64,000 nucleotides of DNA from an uncultured Paracoccaceae bacterium (GCA_947493145.1 CANLPZ010000001.1:1561690-1625689); one strand, 5' to 3'; positions 26,067 to 36,023 are shown, counted from the first letter of the stretch. Notes: a model not told the origin generated them from the letters alone. Made by a program: numbers and translations.

Positions 26067-27233
26067 TTATTGTAGATCGGCAAATGCATTTTGCATGCGT
26101 TCGACAGCTTCTTTCACGACGGTGCGGGGTGTCGCGAAATTAAATCGCAAGAAATTTTCCCCACCGGTGCCAAAGGTCGGGCCGTGATTGACTGCGATCT
26201 TGGCGTCCTGTTGGACACGCTGGGTAAACTCCTCGCGGGTCATACCAGTTCCGGAAAAATCGACCCACGCCAAATAAGTCGCCTCCATGTTCATTGATGC
26301 CAAACCCGGGATCGCATTTAATCCATCATCGATCAATTTCCGGTTTCCGTCGAGATATTCAACCAGTTGATCAACCCATTTTGCACCTTCAGGCGAATAA
26401 GCCGCTGTCGCCATATGTAAACCAAAACTGTTTGGTGAAATCCCCAGCCCAAGCATCCGTCGCGCAAATTTTTCGCGCAGATCAGGGTCGCGGATAATCA
26501 CGTTTCCTGAATGGGAACCTGCGATGTTAAATGTTTTTGTTGTCGCCGTCATCATGACCAGACGATCTTCGATGCCGTCGATATGTGCCATCGGGATGTG
26601 TTTTGCCCCGAACGTCAGATCATGGTGAATTTCGTCACTAACCAACACCAGGTCGTGACGTTTGGCAAAAGCGGCAACACCTTCCAATTCATCACGAGTC
26701 CAGACGCGGCCTCCTGGGTTATGTGGTGAACACAGAATAACCATTGTTTCGTTGCCAGTCATTTGGGCATCATATGCATCAAAATCGAATTCATAGCGCC
26801 CGTTGTTGTTCACCAGTTCACATTCAACAACCTCACGATCTGAACCGTGAATAACTTTGGCAAACGCGTGGTATACCGGTGTGAATAGCACGACACCGTC
26901 ACCATGTTTTGTGAAGCTTTCCAAACACATCGATGTCCCGTTGACCAACCCATGCGTGGTGAAAATTTCACCCGCCTGAACATCCCAATTGTGGCGCGTT
27001 TTCATCCACCACTGAATGGATTCGCGATAAGGCCCTTCGTCACCGAAATACCCGTAAACACCATGATCTGCCATGTCTTGGACGGCTTTGGTGACGCATT
27101 CGGGTGGGCGAAAATCCATGTCAGCGACCCACATTGCGATGCCTTCGTCGCGCGGAACACCGTAAATAGCTTCCATCGCATCCCATTTAACCGAATGGGT
27201 TCCACGGCGTTCGATGATTTCGTCGAATGACAT
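26067..27233 (-). CDS. MalY/PatB-type PLP-dependent C-S lyase or aminotransferase
   Basis: The 388-residue protein is a fold-type I PLP enzyme of the PatB/MalY group, which often act as cystathionine beta-lyases. It begins near DEIIERRGTHSVKWD, has MWVADMDF, HGLVNG, CSPHNPGGRVW, VSDEIHHDL and the PLP lysine in TATTKTFNIAGSHSGNVII. I placed the start at 27233, where AAGGAG precedes the ATG; the frame continues 54 bases further. The substrate cannot be read from sequence. It is divergent from def. Confidence 0.9.
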   Translation of the reverse strand: MSFDEIIERRGTHSVKWDAMEAIYGVPRDEGIAMWVADMDFRPPECVTKAVQDMADHGVYGYFGDEGPYRESIQWWMKTRHNWDVQAGEIFTTHGLVNGTSMCLESFTKHGDGVVLFTPVYHAFAKVIHGSDREVVECELVNNNGRYEFDFDAYDAQMTGNETMVILCSPHNPGGRVWTRDELEGVAAFAKRHDLVLVSDEIHHDLTFGAKHIPMAHIDGIEDRLVMMTATTKTFNIAGSHSGNVIIRDPDLREKFARRMLGLGISPNSFGLHMATAAYSPEGAKWVDQLVEYLDGNRKLIDDGLNAIPGLASMNMEATYLAWVDFSGTGMTREEFTQRVQQDAKIAVNHGPTFGTGGENFLRFNFATPRTVVKEAVERMQNAFADLQ

Positions 27234-27328
27234 TTTGCGCTCCTTTGTCTGTTGCTTTGACCCTACGCATTGCGCGCGGGGGTTCAAGAGTGATTGAACT
27301 GGCGACCACCATGGACTAAGTCAGCGCT

Positions 27329-27850
27329 ATGACTTTGCGCAAAATACTCCTTCACCCCGATCCACGTTTGAAAAAAGTGGTCCCGTCAGTCGAAAATATA
27401 AGCGACGACTTACGCGCGCTTGCGGATGATATGTTGGAAACCATGTATGATGCACCGGGGATTGGTCTTGCGGGACCTCAGATTGGTGTCATGCACCGTG
27501 TCGTCGCTATGGATTGCGTTAAGGACGAAAACGAAACTCCGCGTCCCTTGTTCATGATCAACCCTGAAATTATCGCATCTTCAGACGAAACAAATGTTTA
27601 CAACGAAGGGTGCTTGTCTTTGCCTGAGCATTTTGCGGATGTGGAACGCCCTGCGGAGGTCGATGTCCGTTGGACAGACGTTGATGGCAAAGAACACACA
27701 GAGCATTTTGATGGACTTTGGGCGACATGCGTTCAGCATGAAATTGATCATTTGGATGGCAAGCTGTTTATTGACTATCTAAAACCACTCAAGCGTCAAA
27801 TGATCACCCGTAAAATGCAAAAGTTGAAACGCGAACAGGCGCGCGTTTAA
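27329..27850 (+). CDS. def: Peptide deformylase
   Basis: Def removes the formyl group from the N-terminal methionine of new proteins, using a metal held by one Cys and two His. The three motifs are intact: GIGLAGPQIG, EGCLSLP (metal Cys) and QHEIDHLDG (metal His and catalytic Glu). The length of 173 residues is usual. It is followed by a degenerate paralogue and by fmt, whose product adds the formyl group in the first place. Confidence 0.96.
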   Translation: MTLRKILLHPDPRLKKVVPSVENISDDLRALADDMLETMYDAPGIGLAGPQIGVMHRVVAMDCVKDENETPRPLFMINPEIIASSDETNVYNEGCLSLPEHFADVERPAEVDVRWTDVDGKEHTEHFDGLWATCVQHEIDHLDGKLFIDYLKPLKRQMITRKMQKLKREQARV

Positions 27851-27869
27851 CAGAGATTAAGGGCGAGAT

Positions 27870-28367
27870 ATGAGCCGCGCGAAATGCATTCCTTGGCCAG
27901 ATAAACGGCTCAAAACACCCGCTGAACCTGTTGACGAGATCACCGACGAAATCCGTTCCATTTGGGATGAGATGGTTGATGTTATGGAAGCCATGCCCGG
28001 ATATGGGCTTGGTGCGCCGCAAATCGGTGTTTTGAAACGGTTGGCCGTCGTCGATGCGTCGGAAAAGCGTGGGCAAGTGGTGTTAATGGCTAACCCAGAG
28101 ATTTTGCACGCCAGTGTTGAGCTTCGAGAGCACGAAGAAGCATCCCCCAATTTACCAGGTGTTTCTGCGGTTATTAAACGCCCGCGCGCGGTAACTGTGC
28201 GCTATCTCAGTGAACAAGGCGTGATAGAACGTAAGGATTTCGTGGGGCTTTGGGCTACGTCTGTTCAACATCAAATCGATCATCTGAACGGTAAAATGTA
28301 TTTCGATAACCTGTCTAAAACCAAACGTTCAATGTTGCTGAAAAAAGCGTCAAAGGTGAGTCGATGA
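27870..28367 (+). CDS. Peptide deformylase-like protein lacking catalytic residues
   Basis: The 165-residue protein is plainly homologous to the def product upstream, for example [15 protein letters not shown] and [21 protein letters not shown]. However, the second motif reads EASPNLPG, so the metal-binding Cys is replaced (Ser at the aligned position), and the third reads QHQIDH, so the catalytic Glu is Gln. It should not deformylate in the usual way. The frame is intact, has no stops, and is coupled to fmt by ATGA. It may bind formylated peptides or ribosomes, or serve a new task; this is inference. Confidence 0.88.
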   Translation: MSRAKCIPWPDKRLKTPAEPVDEITDEIRSIWDEMVDVMEAMPGYGLGAPQIGVLKRLAVVDASEKRGQVVLMANPEILHASVELREHEEASPNLPGVSAVIKRPRAVTVRYLSEQGVIERKDFVGLWATSVQHQIDHLNGKMYFDNLSKTKRSMLLKKASKVSR

Positions 28368-29284
28368 AATTGGTCTTTATGGGGACGCCTGATTTTTCAG
28401 TTCCTGTTTTGCAGGCTTTGGTTGAGGCTGGTCATGACGTCGTTGCCGTTTACTCACAACCGCCGCGCCCCGCAGGTCGCGGGAAAAAAGACCGCCCGTC
28501 AGCGGTCCACAAAAAAGCATTGGATTTGGGTTTAACCGTTCATCACCCTACGTCTCTTCGAACTGACCAAGCACAATCAGACTTTGCATCTCATGACGCT
28601 GATATGGCTGTGGTTGTTGCCTATGGGCTGATTTTACCACAGGCCATACTCGACGCGCCCAAACATGGGTGTTTGAATATTCATGCAAGCCTGCTTCCGC
28701 GCTGGCGCGGCGCCGCCCCGATTCATCGTGCAATTATGGCGGGTGACACGGAAACGGGCGTCTGCATCATGCAAATGGATGCTGGGTTGGATACGGGGGA
28801 TGTTCTGCTGCGCGAAGCGTGCGCAATTGGCGCGACAGAAACCACTGGCGAATTACATGACCGTCTGTCCGAAATGGGCGCGCGAATGATCTGCGATGCG
28901 ATTGCGCGTTACCCCCAATTGCAACCGGACCCGCAGCCCGAAACTGGCGTGACCTATGCGGAAAAAATTGACAAATCTGAGGCACGAATTGATTGGTCGA
29001 AATCGGCAGACCACATCGTTCGCCATATCAATGGTCTCGCACCGTTTCCTGGTGCGTGGGACGAAATCGATGGAGATCGCGTAAAGTTTCTGAAGGCGGC
29101 GAAATCAGATGAAAATCTTGCAGCAGGCGCAATCGCGACATCGAATGATCGGTTTTTGATCGGTACGAATGACGCCACCATCGATATTTTGCGGCTACAA
29201 CGTGCGGGTAAAAAACCGATGCTCCCGCAAGATGCGTTGCGTGGTTGGGCCTTGCCGGACAGACTTAGTTCGTTTTTACTTTAA
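28364..29284 (+). CDS. fmt: Methionyl-tRNA formyltransferase
   Basis: Fmt formylates initiator methionyl-tRNA from 10-formyltetrahydrofolate. The 306-residue protein has [15 protein letters not shown] at the start, the active-site stretch [17 protein letters not shown] with Asn and His, and [12 protein letters not shown] with the catalytic Asp. A C-terminal tRNA-binding domain begins near residue 205. Its ATG overlaps the stop of the deformylase-like gene. Confidence 0.96.
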   Translation: MKLVFMGTPDFSVPVLQALVEAGHDVVAVYSQPPRPAGRGKKDRPSAVHKKALDLGLTVHHPTSLRTDQAQSDFASHDADMAVVVAYGLILPQAILDAPKHGCLNIHASLLPRWRGAAPIHRAIMAGDTETGVCIMQMDAGLDTGDVLLREACAIGATETTGELHDRLSEMGARMICDAIARYPQLQPDPQPETGVTYAEKIDKSEARIDWSKSADHIVRHINGLAPFPGAWDEIDGDRVKFLKAAKSDENLAAGAIATSNDRFLIGTNDATIDILRLQRAGKKPMLPQDALRGWALPDRLSSFLL

Positions 29285-29327
29285 CGCTTGCCGACAGATG
29301 GAACAATTTGGGGCATGCGGCGTGCAG

Positions 29328-29786
29328 CTAAGCCCCTGACTTAAACGGTTCCATGCCTTGTCGCGCAAGCTCGTCCGCACGTTCATTTTCAGGATGACCT
29401 GCGTGACCCTTTACCCATTCCCATGTCACATCATGGCGCTGTGTTGCTGCGTCCAAACGTTTCCATAATTCTTCGTTTTTAACCGGTTTTTTTGCAGCGG
29501 TTTTCCAACCTTTTGCTTTCCAGCCAAAAATCCATTTGGTTATCCCATCTTTGACATAGGAACTGTCTGTCACGATTGTGATTTTGCTCGACTTGGAGAG
29601 GGTTTCCAATGCAGTGATCGCTGCGAGCAATTCCATCTGGTTGTTTGTTGTTTCTGCGGCGCCGCCATTCAGTGTGCGCTCTTTGACGATGGTTTCACCG
29701 TCCATCGCGCGCATCAAAACACCCCATCCACCTGGTCCGGGGTTTCCACTGCATGCGCCATCGGTATAGGCGTAAAGCTCAGGCAC
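29328..29786 (-). CDS. rnhA: Ribonuclease HI
   Basis: RNase HI cuts the RNA strand of RNA-DNA hybrids. The catalytic acids are visible: Asp in [16 protein letters not shown], Glu in [10 protein letters not shown], Asp in TDSSYV and Asp in [10 protein letters not shown] chose the GTG at 29786, giving 152 residues that begin PELYAYTDG like the family; another GTG at 29816 would add ten residues without support. It overlaps the methyltransferase gene by eight bases. Confidence 0.93.
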   Translation of the reverse strand: MPELYAYTDGACSGNPGPGGWGVLMRAMDGETIVKERTLNGGAAETTNNQMELLAAITALETLSKSSKITIVTDSSYVKDGITKWIFGWKAKGWKTAAKKPVKNEELWKRLDAATQRHDVTWEWVKGHAGHPENERADELARQGMEPFKSGA

Positions 29787-30375
29787 GGCACAGGACCAAA
29801 ATGAAAGGGTCGTCACTACCGGATAGGCCGACTTCGTGACCTTTATGGCGGCTGAGAACGCTGAAACCAGCCTCTGAAAGATGGGTCAATAATTCACCTT
29901 CGTCATAATAGCTGTAAAACCGACCAATTTTGTCCCGTCCCGCATCCGTGTCGGTTTTGAGCTTGGTTCCAATATGGAAAACACCGTTGGGTTTTAGCGC
30001 CGTGTGAATCGCACGAAGGTATCGCGGGAAATCAGACTTTTCTGCATGTAAAAGCGAAAAATTGGCCCAAACGCCGTCGTAGATGCCTTCTGCCGTAACA
30101 TCATCAAACGTGGCAACACGAGCGCCAACGTCAAAACGTGTGTTGGCCTGCTGTACCATTCCTTCGCTGGCGTCGATCGCGTCAACGTCAAATCCGTGTT
30201 GGACCAAAAGCGCGGCGCTGTCTCCAGGTCCGCATCCAAGGTCTAAAACATGTCCGCCCGATAGCACAGTCGTCATGAAGTTTTTCAAAGCAGGCGAGGC
30301 GGTTTCTTTCCCAAAATGGGTTGCGTAGTCTTCGGCCCGCGCGTCATAGACCGACAGTGTTTCTTTGTCGCTCAT
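29779..30375 (-). CDS. Class I SAM-dependent methyltransferase
   Basis: This 198-residue protein has the SAM-binding motif [16 protein letters not shown] (about residues 38-53) and the acidic post-I residue in [26 protein letters not shown] and FHIGTKLKT follow as later motifs. The substrate is unknown. It starts four bases inside the ispH stop and overlaps rnhA, so the three form one tight operon. Confidence 0.85.
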   Translation of the reverse strand: MSDKETLSVYDARAEDYATHFGKETASPALKNFMTTVLSGGHVLDLGCGPGDSAALLVQHGFDVDAIDASEGMVQQANTRFDVGARVATFDDVTAEGIYDGVWANFSLLHAEKSDFPRYLRAIHTALKPNGVFHIGTKLKTDTDAGRDKIGRFYSYYDEGELLTHLSEAGFSVLSRHKGHEVGLSGSDDPFILVLCRA

Positions 30376-31322
30376 GCCGGCTGCCTCAATACCCGAGGCA
30401 CTTTGAACTCAACGTTTTCTTCCGCGGTGACAACTTGGTCAACGGTTACATCAAATTTATCGCGAAACGCGTCAATCACTTCGTTGATCAAAACCTCTGG
30501 TGCGGATGCACCCGCTGTTATTCCCAATGATTTAATGCCGTCTAATGCGCGCCAGTCGATGTCGCTGCTACGCTGTACCAGTTGCGCGTAATCGCAGCCG
30601 GCGCGTGCGGCAACTTCGACCAGACGTTTGGAATTTGATGAGTTGGGCGCCCCCACAACGAGCAATGCGTCACAATTTGGGGCAATTTCCTTCACGGCTT
30701 CTTGTCGGTTCGTTGTGGCATAACAAATGTCTTCTTTGTGCGGGCCAACGATTTTGGGAAAACGGGCATGTAGTGCTGCGACAATGTCTGCGGTGTCGTC
30801 AACGCTAAGTGTTGTTTGCGTGACGAACGCCAGTTGATCTGGGTCACGAACATCCACCGTCGCGACATCCGCAACAGTTTCAACCAATATTACTTCGCCT
30901 TCTGGCAACTGTCCCATTGTGCCGACGGTTTCAGGATGCCCTTTGTGGCCAATCATGATCATTTGAAGCCCGTTGTCCGCATGGCGTTGGGCTTCGATGT
31001 GGACTTTACTCACCAACGGGCATGTCGCATCGACATAGACCATTTCACGCGCTGTGGCGGCGGCGGGAACGGATTTTGGGACACCATGAGCAGAAAAAAT
31101 TACAGGACGGTCGTCTGGGCATTCTTCCAGTTCTTCGACGAAAACCGCTCCTTTGTCGCGCAGGCCATCAACAACAAATTTATTGTGTACGATTTCATGG
31201 CGGACATAGACAGGTGCGCCCCATTTTTCGAGTGCCATTTCGACAATTTTGATCGCGCGATCAACACCGGCGCAAAAGCCGCGTGGCGCAGCCAGATACA
31301 AAGTAAGAGGTGGTTTGGTCAT
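30372..31322 (-). CDS. ispH: 4-hydroxy-3-methylbut-2-enyl diphosphate reductase
   Basis: IspH makes isopentenyl and dimethylallyl diphosphate in the last step of the MEP pathway, using a 4Fe-4S cluster. The three cluster cysteines are in [23 protein letters not shown] and [18 protein letters not shown] and AHGVPKSV are also present. I placed the start at the ATG at 31322, eight bases after GGAG; three more codons are open upstream. The start codon lies in a 13-bp inverted repeat. Confidence 0.95.
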   Translation of the reverse strand: MTKPPLTLYLAAPRGFCAGVDRAIKIVEMALEKWGAPVYVRHEIVHNKFVVDGLRDKGAVFVEELEECPDDRPVIFSAHGVPKSVPAAATAREMVYVDATCPLVSKVHIEAQRHADNGLQMIMIGHKGHPETVGTMGQLPEGEVILVETVADVATVDVRDPDQLAFVTQTTLSVDDTADIVAALHARFPKIVGPHKEDICYATTNRQEAVKEIAPNCDALLVVGAPNSSNSKRLVEVAARAGCDYAQLVQRSSDIDWRALDGIKSLGITAGASAPEVLINEVIDAFRDKFDVTVDQVVTAEENVEFKVPRVLRQPA

Positions 31323-31386
31323 GCAATTCACTCCGCTTCATCCCAGACCTAGGTTTTTGTGCGCCGAAGGTCCAGTGAATTGCATG
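31320..31386 (-). promoter_or_regulatory. 13-bp inverted repeat sequestering the ispH start codon, with a 15-codon upstream ORF
   Basis: CATGCAATTCACT (31320-31332) and AGTGAATTGCATG (31374-31386) are perfect inverses 41 bases apart. In the leftward mRNA the second copy of the stem holds the ispH start codon and part of its ribosome binding site. The upstream arm also contains an ATG that opens a short frame, MQFTGPSAHKNLGLG, ending 31340-31338 just before the ispH binding site. This suggests translational control; it has not been shown. Confidence 0.5.
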
Positions 31387-31400
31387 TCCCAAATTTGGTT

Positions 31401-31427
31401 TCTGGCGCGATACATTACCGCGCCAGA
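31401..31427 (-). terminator. 9-bp hairpin after the NYN gene
   Basis: TCTGGCGCG pairs with CGCGCCAGA across a nine-base loop, six bases after the leftward stop at 31433. No clear T-run follows, so ending may be partial and transcription may continue into ispH. Confidence 0.55.
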
Positions 31428-31432
31428 TGGTT

Positions 31433-31990
31433 TTATTCCGGCATTTCACCGTCTGGCATTTCCCGAACCGGACGACCAACGACATCTTTTAGTTCGTTCA
31501 GTTCGATAAAGTTGTCGGCCTGACGACGCAGCTCATCGGAAATCATTGGCGGATTGGATTTAATTGTCGAAACGACTGAAACCCGAACACCTTGGCGTTG
31601 CAAGCTTTCGACCAATGGGCGGAAATCGCCATCACCGGAAAACAAAACGATATGATCGACGTGTGGTGCCAATTCCATCGCGTTTACGGTAAGTTCGATG
31701 TCCATGTTACCTTTGACTTTGCGTCGGCCTTGGCTGTCGACATATTCTTTGGCGGTTTTGGTCACCATTGTGAAACCGTTGTAATTCAACCAATCGACCA
31801 ACGGGCGGATTGGCGAATACTCGTCGTTTTCCAACAGTGCAGTGTAATAAAACGCGCGCAACATTTTGCCACGGCGCATGAACTCTTGACGTAGTAGTTT
31901 GTAGTCGATGTCGAAACCCAAGGCTTTGCCAGCGGCATATAAATTCGAGCCATCGATGAACAGAGCGAGGCGCTCGTCCTTATAAAACAT
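31433..31990 (-). CDS. NYN-domain (LabA/DUF88) putative ribonuclease
   Basis: The 185-residue protein has the PIN-like NYN fold with conserved acidic residues: ALFIDGSNLYAAG near the N-terminus, KGNMDIELTVNAM, and HIVLFSGDGDFRPLVESL. Such proteins are thought to be metal-dependent RNA nucleases; LabA relatives affect gene expression in cyanobacteria. I chose the ATG at 31990, after AAAGGAAA; the frame is open 63 bases further. No target is known. Confidence 0.88.
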   Translation of the reverse strand: MFYKDERLALFIDGSNLYAAGKALGFDIDYKLLRQEFMRRGKMLRAFYYTALLENDEYSPIRPLVDWLNYNGFTMVTKTAKEYVDSQGRRKVKGNMDIELTVNAMELAPHVDHIVLFSGDGDFRPLVESLQRQGVRVSVVSTIKSNPPMISDELRRQADNFIELNELKDVVGRPVREMPDGEMPE

Positions 31991-32086
31991 CGGTTTTCCT
32001 TTCAAAATATATGTTCCGACTGTCGGTAAATGTGTGAGTGGGTTAATCAACAATCAGAATACTAGGTAACTTAAGAGAATTGCTTA

Positions 32087-32689
32087 ATGCGACAAGCGTA
32101 TAAGCCGGTAACTGCCCAAAAGGACAGTCTAATAGCGTTGGGGTCCAACCTTGGGGTTGAGCTAAGTGTATCTTTTAAAACAATAAAGAGAGCGATTGAA
32201 GCGATTGATCATCTCCTTGACGTTACGTCAATTGCAAGTAAGTTCTATCGAACACCGAGTTTTCCGGCGGGCAGTGGGCCTGATTTTGTAAATGCCTGTG
32301 TGCGAATCAGCAGCCCACTTGAACCCAGTGAACTTTTGGAAAAGTTGCACCAAATTGAAGCTGGTTTTGGGCGTGTTCGTAACAAACGATGGGACGCACG
32401 TACGCTTGATCTCGATCTTGTTGCCTGTGGTGAAACAGTTTCGCCTAATGTGGCGACCCTTAAACATTGGATGGGTTTGCCATTGTCCGAACAAATGGAA
32501 AAAGCGCCAGAACAGCTAATTTTACCGCATCCACGGCTCCAAGACCGCGCATTTGTCTTGGTTCCTTTGGCGGATATCGCGCCCAATTGGGTCCACCCAG
32601 TATTGGGGAAAACTGTGGTTGAGATGCGCGACGCTTTGCCAAAGAAGGACATTGATGATGTTGTCCCGTACGAAAATGAGACGAATTAA
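32087..32689 (+). CDS. folK: 2-amino-4-hydroxy-6-hydroxymethyldihydropteridine pyrophosphokinase
   Basis: FolK transfers pyrophosphate from ATP to the pterin in folate synthesis. The 200-residue protein has LIALGSNLG at the start and the family signature FGRVRNKRWDARTLDLDL at about residues 102-119, then LPHPRLQDRAFVLVPLADI. The first twelve residues before DSLIALG may be an extension. It is divergent from the NYN gene and leads to rpoZ. Confidence 0.95.
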   Translation: MRQAYKPVTAQKDSLIALGSNLGVELSVSFKTIKRAIEAIDHLLDVTSIASKFYRTPSFPAGSGPDFVNACVRISSPLEPSELLEKLHQIEAGFGRVRNKRWDARTLDLDLVACGETVSPNVATLKHWMGLPLSEQMEKAPEQLILPHPRLQDRAFVLVPLADIAPNWVHPVLGKTVVEMRDALPKKDIDDVVPYENETN

Positions 32690-32773
32690 CCCGCGCTTCG
32701 CTCTTGTCTTTGATTGAATTTAGCCATAAACACAGGCCTTCTGTAGCAGAAATCAAAGATTGGAGTGCTGGCT

Positions 32774-33130
32774 ATGGCTCGCGTTACCGTAGAAGATTGC
32801 GTCGATAAGGTCCCAAACCGTTTCGAATTGGTCATGTTGGCCGCGCACCGTGCGCGCGAAATTTCCGCAGGCGCCCCAGTCACAGTTGATCGTGATAACG
32901 ATAAAAACCCTGTTGTGTCCTTGCGTGAGATCGCTGAGGAAACACAACAAGCCGAAGATCTGCGCGAACGTTTGATCGAGAGCAACCAGACTCAAATCGA
33001 AGTCGACGAGCCGGAAGAAGATGCGATGGCCCTTTTGATGGGTGCCGAAGCGGACAAGCCAGACGTCGAAGACGACATGTCTGAAGAAAAACTGTTGCGT
33101 GCTTTGATGGAAGCACAAGGGCAGAAATAA
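32774..33130 (+). CDS. rpoZ: RNA polymerase omega subunit
   Basis: Omega helps assemble RNA polymerase and forms part of the ppGpp site. The 118-residue protein begins [29 protein letters not shown], the usual omega start, and has a long acidic C-terminus typical of alphaproteobacteria. GGAG stands nearby before the ATG at 32774. The rsh gene for ppGpp metabolism follows after 42 bases, the classical rpoZ-spoT order. Confidence 0.96.
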   Translation: MARVTVEDCVDKVPNRFELVMLAAHRAREISAGAPVTVDRDNDKNPVVSLREIAEETQQAEDLRERLIESNQTQIEVDEPEEDAMALLMGAEADKPDVEDDMSEEKLLRALMEAQGQK

Positions 33131-33172
33131 GCTCTCAGCCAAAGCGCTGCCAATGACAAAGGCCGGACCGGA

Positions 33173-35302
33173 ATGACCACCAAAGACGATTTGATCGATC
33201 TGGTCCGTGCATACAATCCCCGTACAAATGAAAACCTAATTCGCACTGCTTTTGATTTCGGTGAGCAGATGCACGACGGGCAATTTCGTCATTCGGGTGA
33301 ACCCTATTTTACGCATCCTGTCGCCGTGGCCGCCATGTTGGCCGAACAGCATATGGATGATGCAACGATCATCACCGCGTTGTTGCACGATACGATCGAA
33401 GACACCAAAGCAAGTTACACGGATGTCGCCAAACGGTTTGGCGATGAAGTTGCTGAACTGGTGGATGGCGTAACGAAATTAACAAATCTACAGCTTAATT
33501 CCACGCAAACCAAACAGGCCGAAAATTTCCGCAAGCTCTTTATGGCGATGTCAAAGGACTTGCGCGTCATTTTGGTCAAGCTATCGGATCGTTTACACAA
33601 TATGCGCACGATCAAAGCGATGCGTCACGAAAAACAGGTGCAAAAAGCGCGCGAAACGATGGATATTTATGCCCCTCTTGCTGGACGCATGGGGATGCAG
33701 TGGATGCGCGAAGAACTCGAAGATCTTGCGTTTAAGGTTTTAAATTCTGAGGCGCGAAATTCGATCATTCGCAGGTTCATCACATTGCAAAAAGAAACTG
33801 GGGATGTGATTGCGCAAATCACCGGTGATATGCGTGTTGAATTGTCAGAGGCAGGCATTGACGCGCAAATTTTAGGGCGTGCGAAAAAACCCTATTCAGT
33901 TTGGCGAAAGATGCAGGAAAAGGACATCGGGTTTTCTCGATTATCTGATATTTATGGTTTTCGGATTTTGGTTGAAAACGAAGCTGATTGTTATCGGGCG
34001 TTAGGTGCAATCCACCAACGATGGCGTGCGGTTCCTGGCCGATTTAAAGATTACATCAGTCAACCAAAGACCAACGGATACCGTTCGATCCATACAACTG
34101 TTTCTGGGCGCGACGGTAAACGGGTCGAGGTGCAAATCCGCACCCACCAAATGCATGAAGTCGCCGAAGTCGGTGTTGCCGCGCATTGGTCGTATCGCGA
34201 TGGATTGCGGGTTGAAAATCCGTTTGCGGTTGATCCGGCAAAGTGGGTCAATTCATTGACTGAACGTTTGGGTGCCGATCATGACCACGACGAATTTCTC
34301 GAGGTCGTGAAGCTTGAAATGTATCAAGACCAAGTGTTTTGTTTCACACCCAAGGGAGATGTAATCAAGCTGCCGCGCGGTGCGACACCAATTGATTTCG
34401 CCTATGCGATTCACACGCGTATAGGATCGAAAATTGTTGGCGCAAAGGTGGACCACATTCGTGTTCCCTTATGGACGCGTTTGAAAAACGGTCAATCCGT
34501 CGAAATTATTACCGCCGAAGGTCAAACGCCCCAAACCACATGGATTGATATTGTTGTGACTGGCCGTGCCAAAGCAGCAATTCGAAAAGCATTGCGCTTG
34601 GAAGACCGTGAACGGATGATCAAGCTTGGACGAGAGTTGGCGCGTGTTGGATTTTCACATGTCAATAAACGCGCAACAGACAAGGCCCTGTCGACGGCGG
34701 CGAATGCGTTGGCGATTTCAGATACGGACGAAATGTTGGCGCGACTCGGAAGTGCTGAGCTTAGTGCGGACCAAGTCGTTCACGCGATTTATCCCGAATT
34801 GGCCGAAAAGACTGGTGAGAAAGTCGACAAAAAGAAAGCTGTGATTGGTTTGTCTGAGGACCAATCTTACATGCGTTCAAATTGTTGCCAACCGGTTCCT
34901 GGCGAACGGATCGTCGGAATTACGCGCAAAGGCAAAGGCGTCACAGTTCACACCATCGATTGCCGTGTTCTGGCAAAGTACGAAGATCATCCCTCTCGTT
35001 GGGTTGACTTGCATTGGAATTCGGGAACGCATGCGCCTGTTTATACAGTTAGTGTTGAATTGACGATCAGCAATGACGCCGGCGTGTTGGGGCGAATTTG
35101 CACATTGATTGGTGAACAGAATGCCAATATCTCGGACCTGAAATTTCTGGACCGAAAACCAGATTTTTTCAAAGTGAAGGTTGATGTCGATCTTAGCGAT
35201 ATTCAGCATTTGTATCGCATCTTGAAAGCGCTTGAAGCGGACACAGATGTAGCAGAGGTCACGCGCATTCGTGATCCAGAACGCGCGAACGAAACGAATT
35301 AA
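33173..35302 (+). CDS. rsh: Bifunctional (p)ppGpp synthetase/hydrolase (Rsh)
   Basis: Rsh makes and breaks (p)ppGpp in the stringent response. The 709-residue protein has an HD hydrolase domain (YFTHPVAVAAML, LLHDTIEDT with the HD and ED residues) and a synthetase domain (SDIYGFRILV, RFKDYISQPKTNGYRSIHTTV). A TGS domain follows (VFCFTPKGDVIKLPRGATPIDFAYAIH), then a helical and Cys-containing part, and a C-terminal ACT domain (YTVSVELTISNDAGVLGRI). Both active sites look intact. Confidence 0.95.
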   Translation: MTTKDDLIDLVRAYNPRTNENLIRTAFDFGEQMHDGQFRHSGEPYFTHPVAVAAMLAEQHMDDATIITALLHDTIEDTKASYTDVAKRFGDEVAELVDGVTKLTNLQLNSTQTKQAENFRKLFMAMSKDLRVILVKLSDRLHNMRTIKAMRHEKQVQKARETMDIYAPLAGRMGMQWMREELEDLAFKVLNSEARNSIIRRFITLQKETGDVIAQITGDMRVELSEAGIDAQILGRAKKPYSVWRKMQEKDIGFSRLSDIYGFRILVENEADCYRALGAIHQRWRAVPGRFKDYISQPKTNGYRSIHTTVSGRDGKRVEVQIRTHQMHEVAEVGVAAHWSYRDGLRVENPFAVDPAKWVNSLTERLGADHDHDEFLEVVKLEMYQDQVFCFTPKGDVIKLPRGATPIDFAYAIHTRIGSKIVGAKVDHIRVPLWTRLKNGQSVEIITAEGQTPQTTWIDIVVTGRAKAAIRKALRLEDRERMIKLGRELARVGFSHVNKRATDKALSTAANALAISDTDEMLARLGSAELSADQVVHAIYPELAEKTGEKVDKKKAVIGLSEDQSYMRSNCCQPVPGERIVGITRKGKGVTVHTIDCRVLAKYEDHPSRWVDLHWNSGTHAPVYTVSVELTISNDAGVLGRICTLIGEQNANISDLKFLDRKPDFFKVKVDVDLSDIQHLYRILKALEADTDVAEVTRIRDPERANETN

Positions 35303-35332
35303 TGGTTCCAGTCGGAACAAAGGGGAAAACGG

Positions 35333-35992
35333 TTGGTTTTCAAAAGACGAGAAAAGCGATCGTATCTTAAATCCGCGCTGGAATTTATTTACCCGCGCGG
35401 TGGTTGGGCACGGGCCTTTGAATACGTCAAACATCGATTGCGCCGGCTTCCTGATCCGCCGGAAAAAATAGCGCGTGGAATATGGGCTGGCGTTTTTACC
35501 GCCTTTACCCCCTTTTACGGGTTGCATTTTATTGTTGCGGCGCTTTTGGCGAAACTCATGCGTGGCAATATTTTGGCAGCGCTTTTGGCAACGTTTTTTG
35601 GCAATCCGCTTACCTATTTACCGATTGCGGTCGCATCGCTTGGGACGGGGCGTTTTATTTTTGGGGCCCCCCCACAACAACCGGGCGAAGCACACACCAT
35701 TGGCGGCAAGTTTGTGAACGCTGGACGCGATTTATGGGACAATCTTATCGCGTTGTTCACATCAGAAAAATCGGATTGGACACGGTTGGGTGTGTTTTTT
35801 GACGATATATTTTTACCCTACTTAGTTGGGGGCATCGTACCCGGTGTGATTGCAGCAAGCATTTGTTATTACCTTGTTGTTCCTGTCATCCGTGTTTACC
35901 AAAATCGCCGCAAAGGCCGGATCAAAGCGAAATTTTTAGCGCTTCGCAAAAAAACATCAGAAGAGGCTGACGAGCCGATAGATAAAGCGTAA
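35333..35992 (+). CDS. DUF2062 membrane protein
   Basis: This 219-residue protein has the DUF2062 pattern: a basic start, PPEKIARGIWAGVFTAFTPFYGLHFIVAALLA, and GNPLTYLPIA. Hydrophobic helices cover about residues 48-75, 78-98 and 155-180. The start is a TTG nine bases after AGGGG, and no better codon is seen. It sits between rsh and pdxJ in the same direction. Its role is unknown. Confidence 0.85.
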   Translation: MVFKRREKRSYLKSALEFIYPRGGWARAFEYVKHRLRRLPDPPEKIARGIWAGVFTAFTPFYGLHFIVAALLAKLMRGNILAALLATFFGNPLTYLPIAVASLGTGRFIFGAPPQQPGEAHTIGGKFVNAGRDLWDNLIALFTSEKSDWTRLGVFFDDIFLPYLVGGIVPGVIAASICYYLVVPVIRVYQNRRKGRIKAKFLALRKKTSEEADEPIDKA

Positions 35993-36023
35993 CTTGCCGT
36001 TACGAAGTAAGTGGAAATTTAGC

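Noticed and set aside
27282..27299. GTTCAA-N6-TTGAAC dyad between the aminotransferase and def
   Set aside because: Six-base arms in a short gap are weak evidence, and no regulator gene is adjacent.
29310..29336. GGGGC/GCCCC hairpin between fmt and rnhA as a terminator
   Set aside because: It overlaps the rnhA coding end, has a 17-base loop and no T-run.
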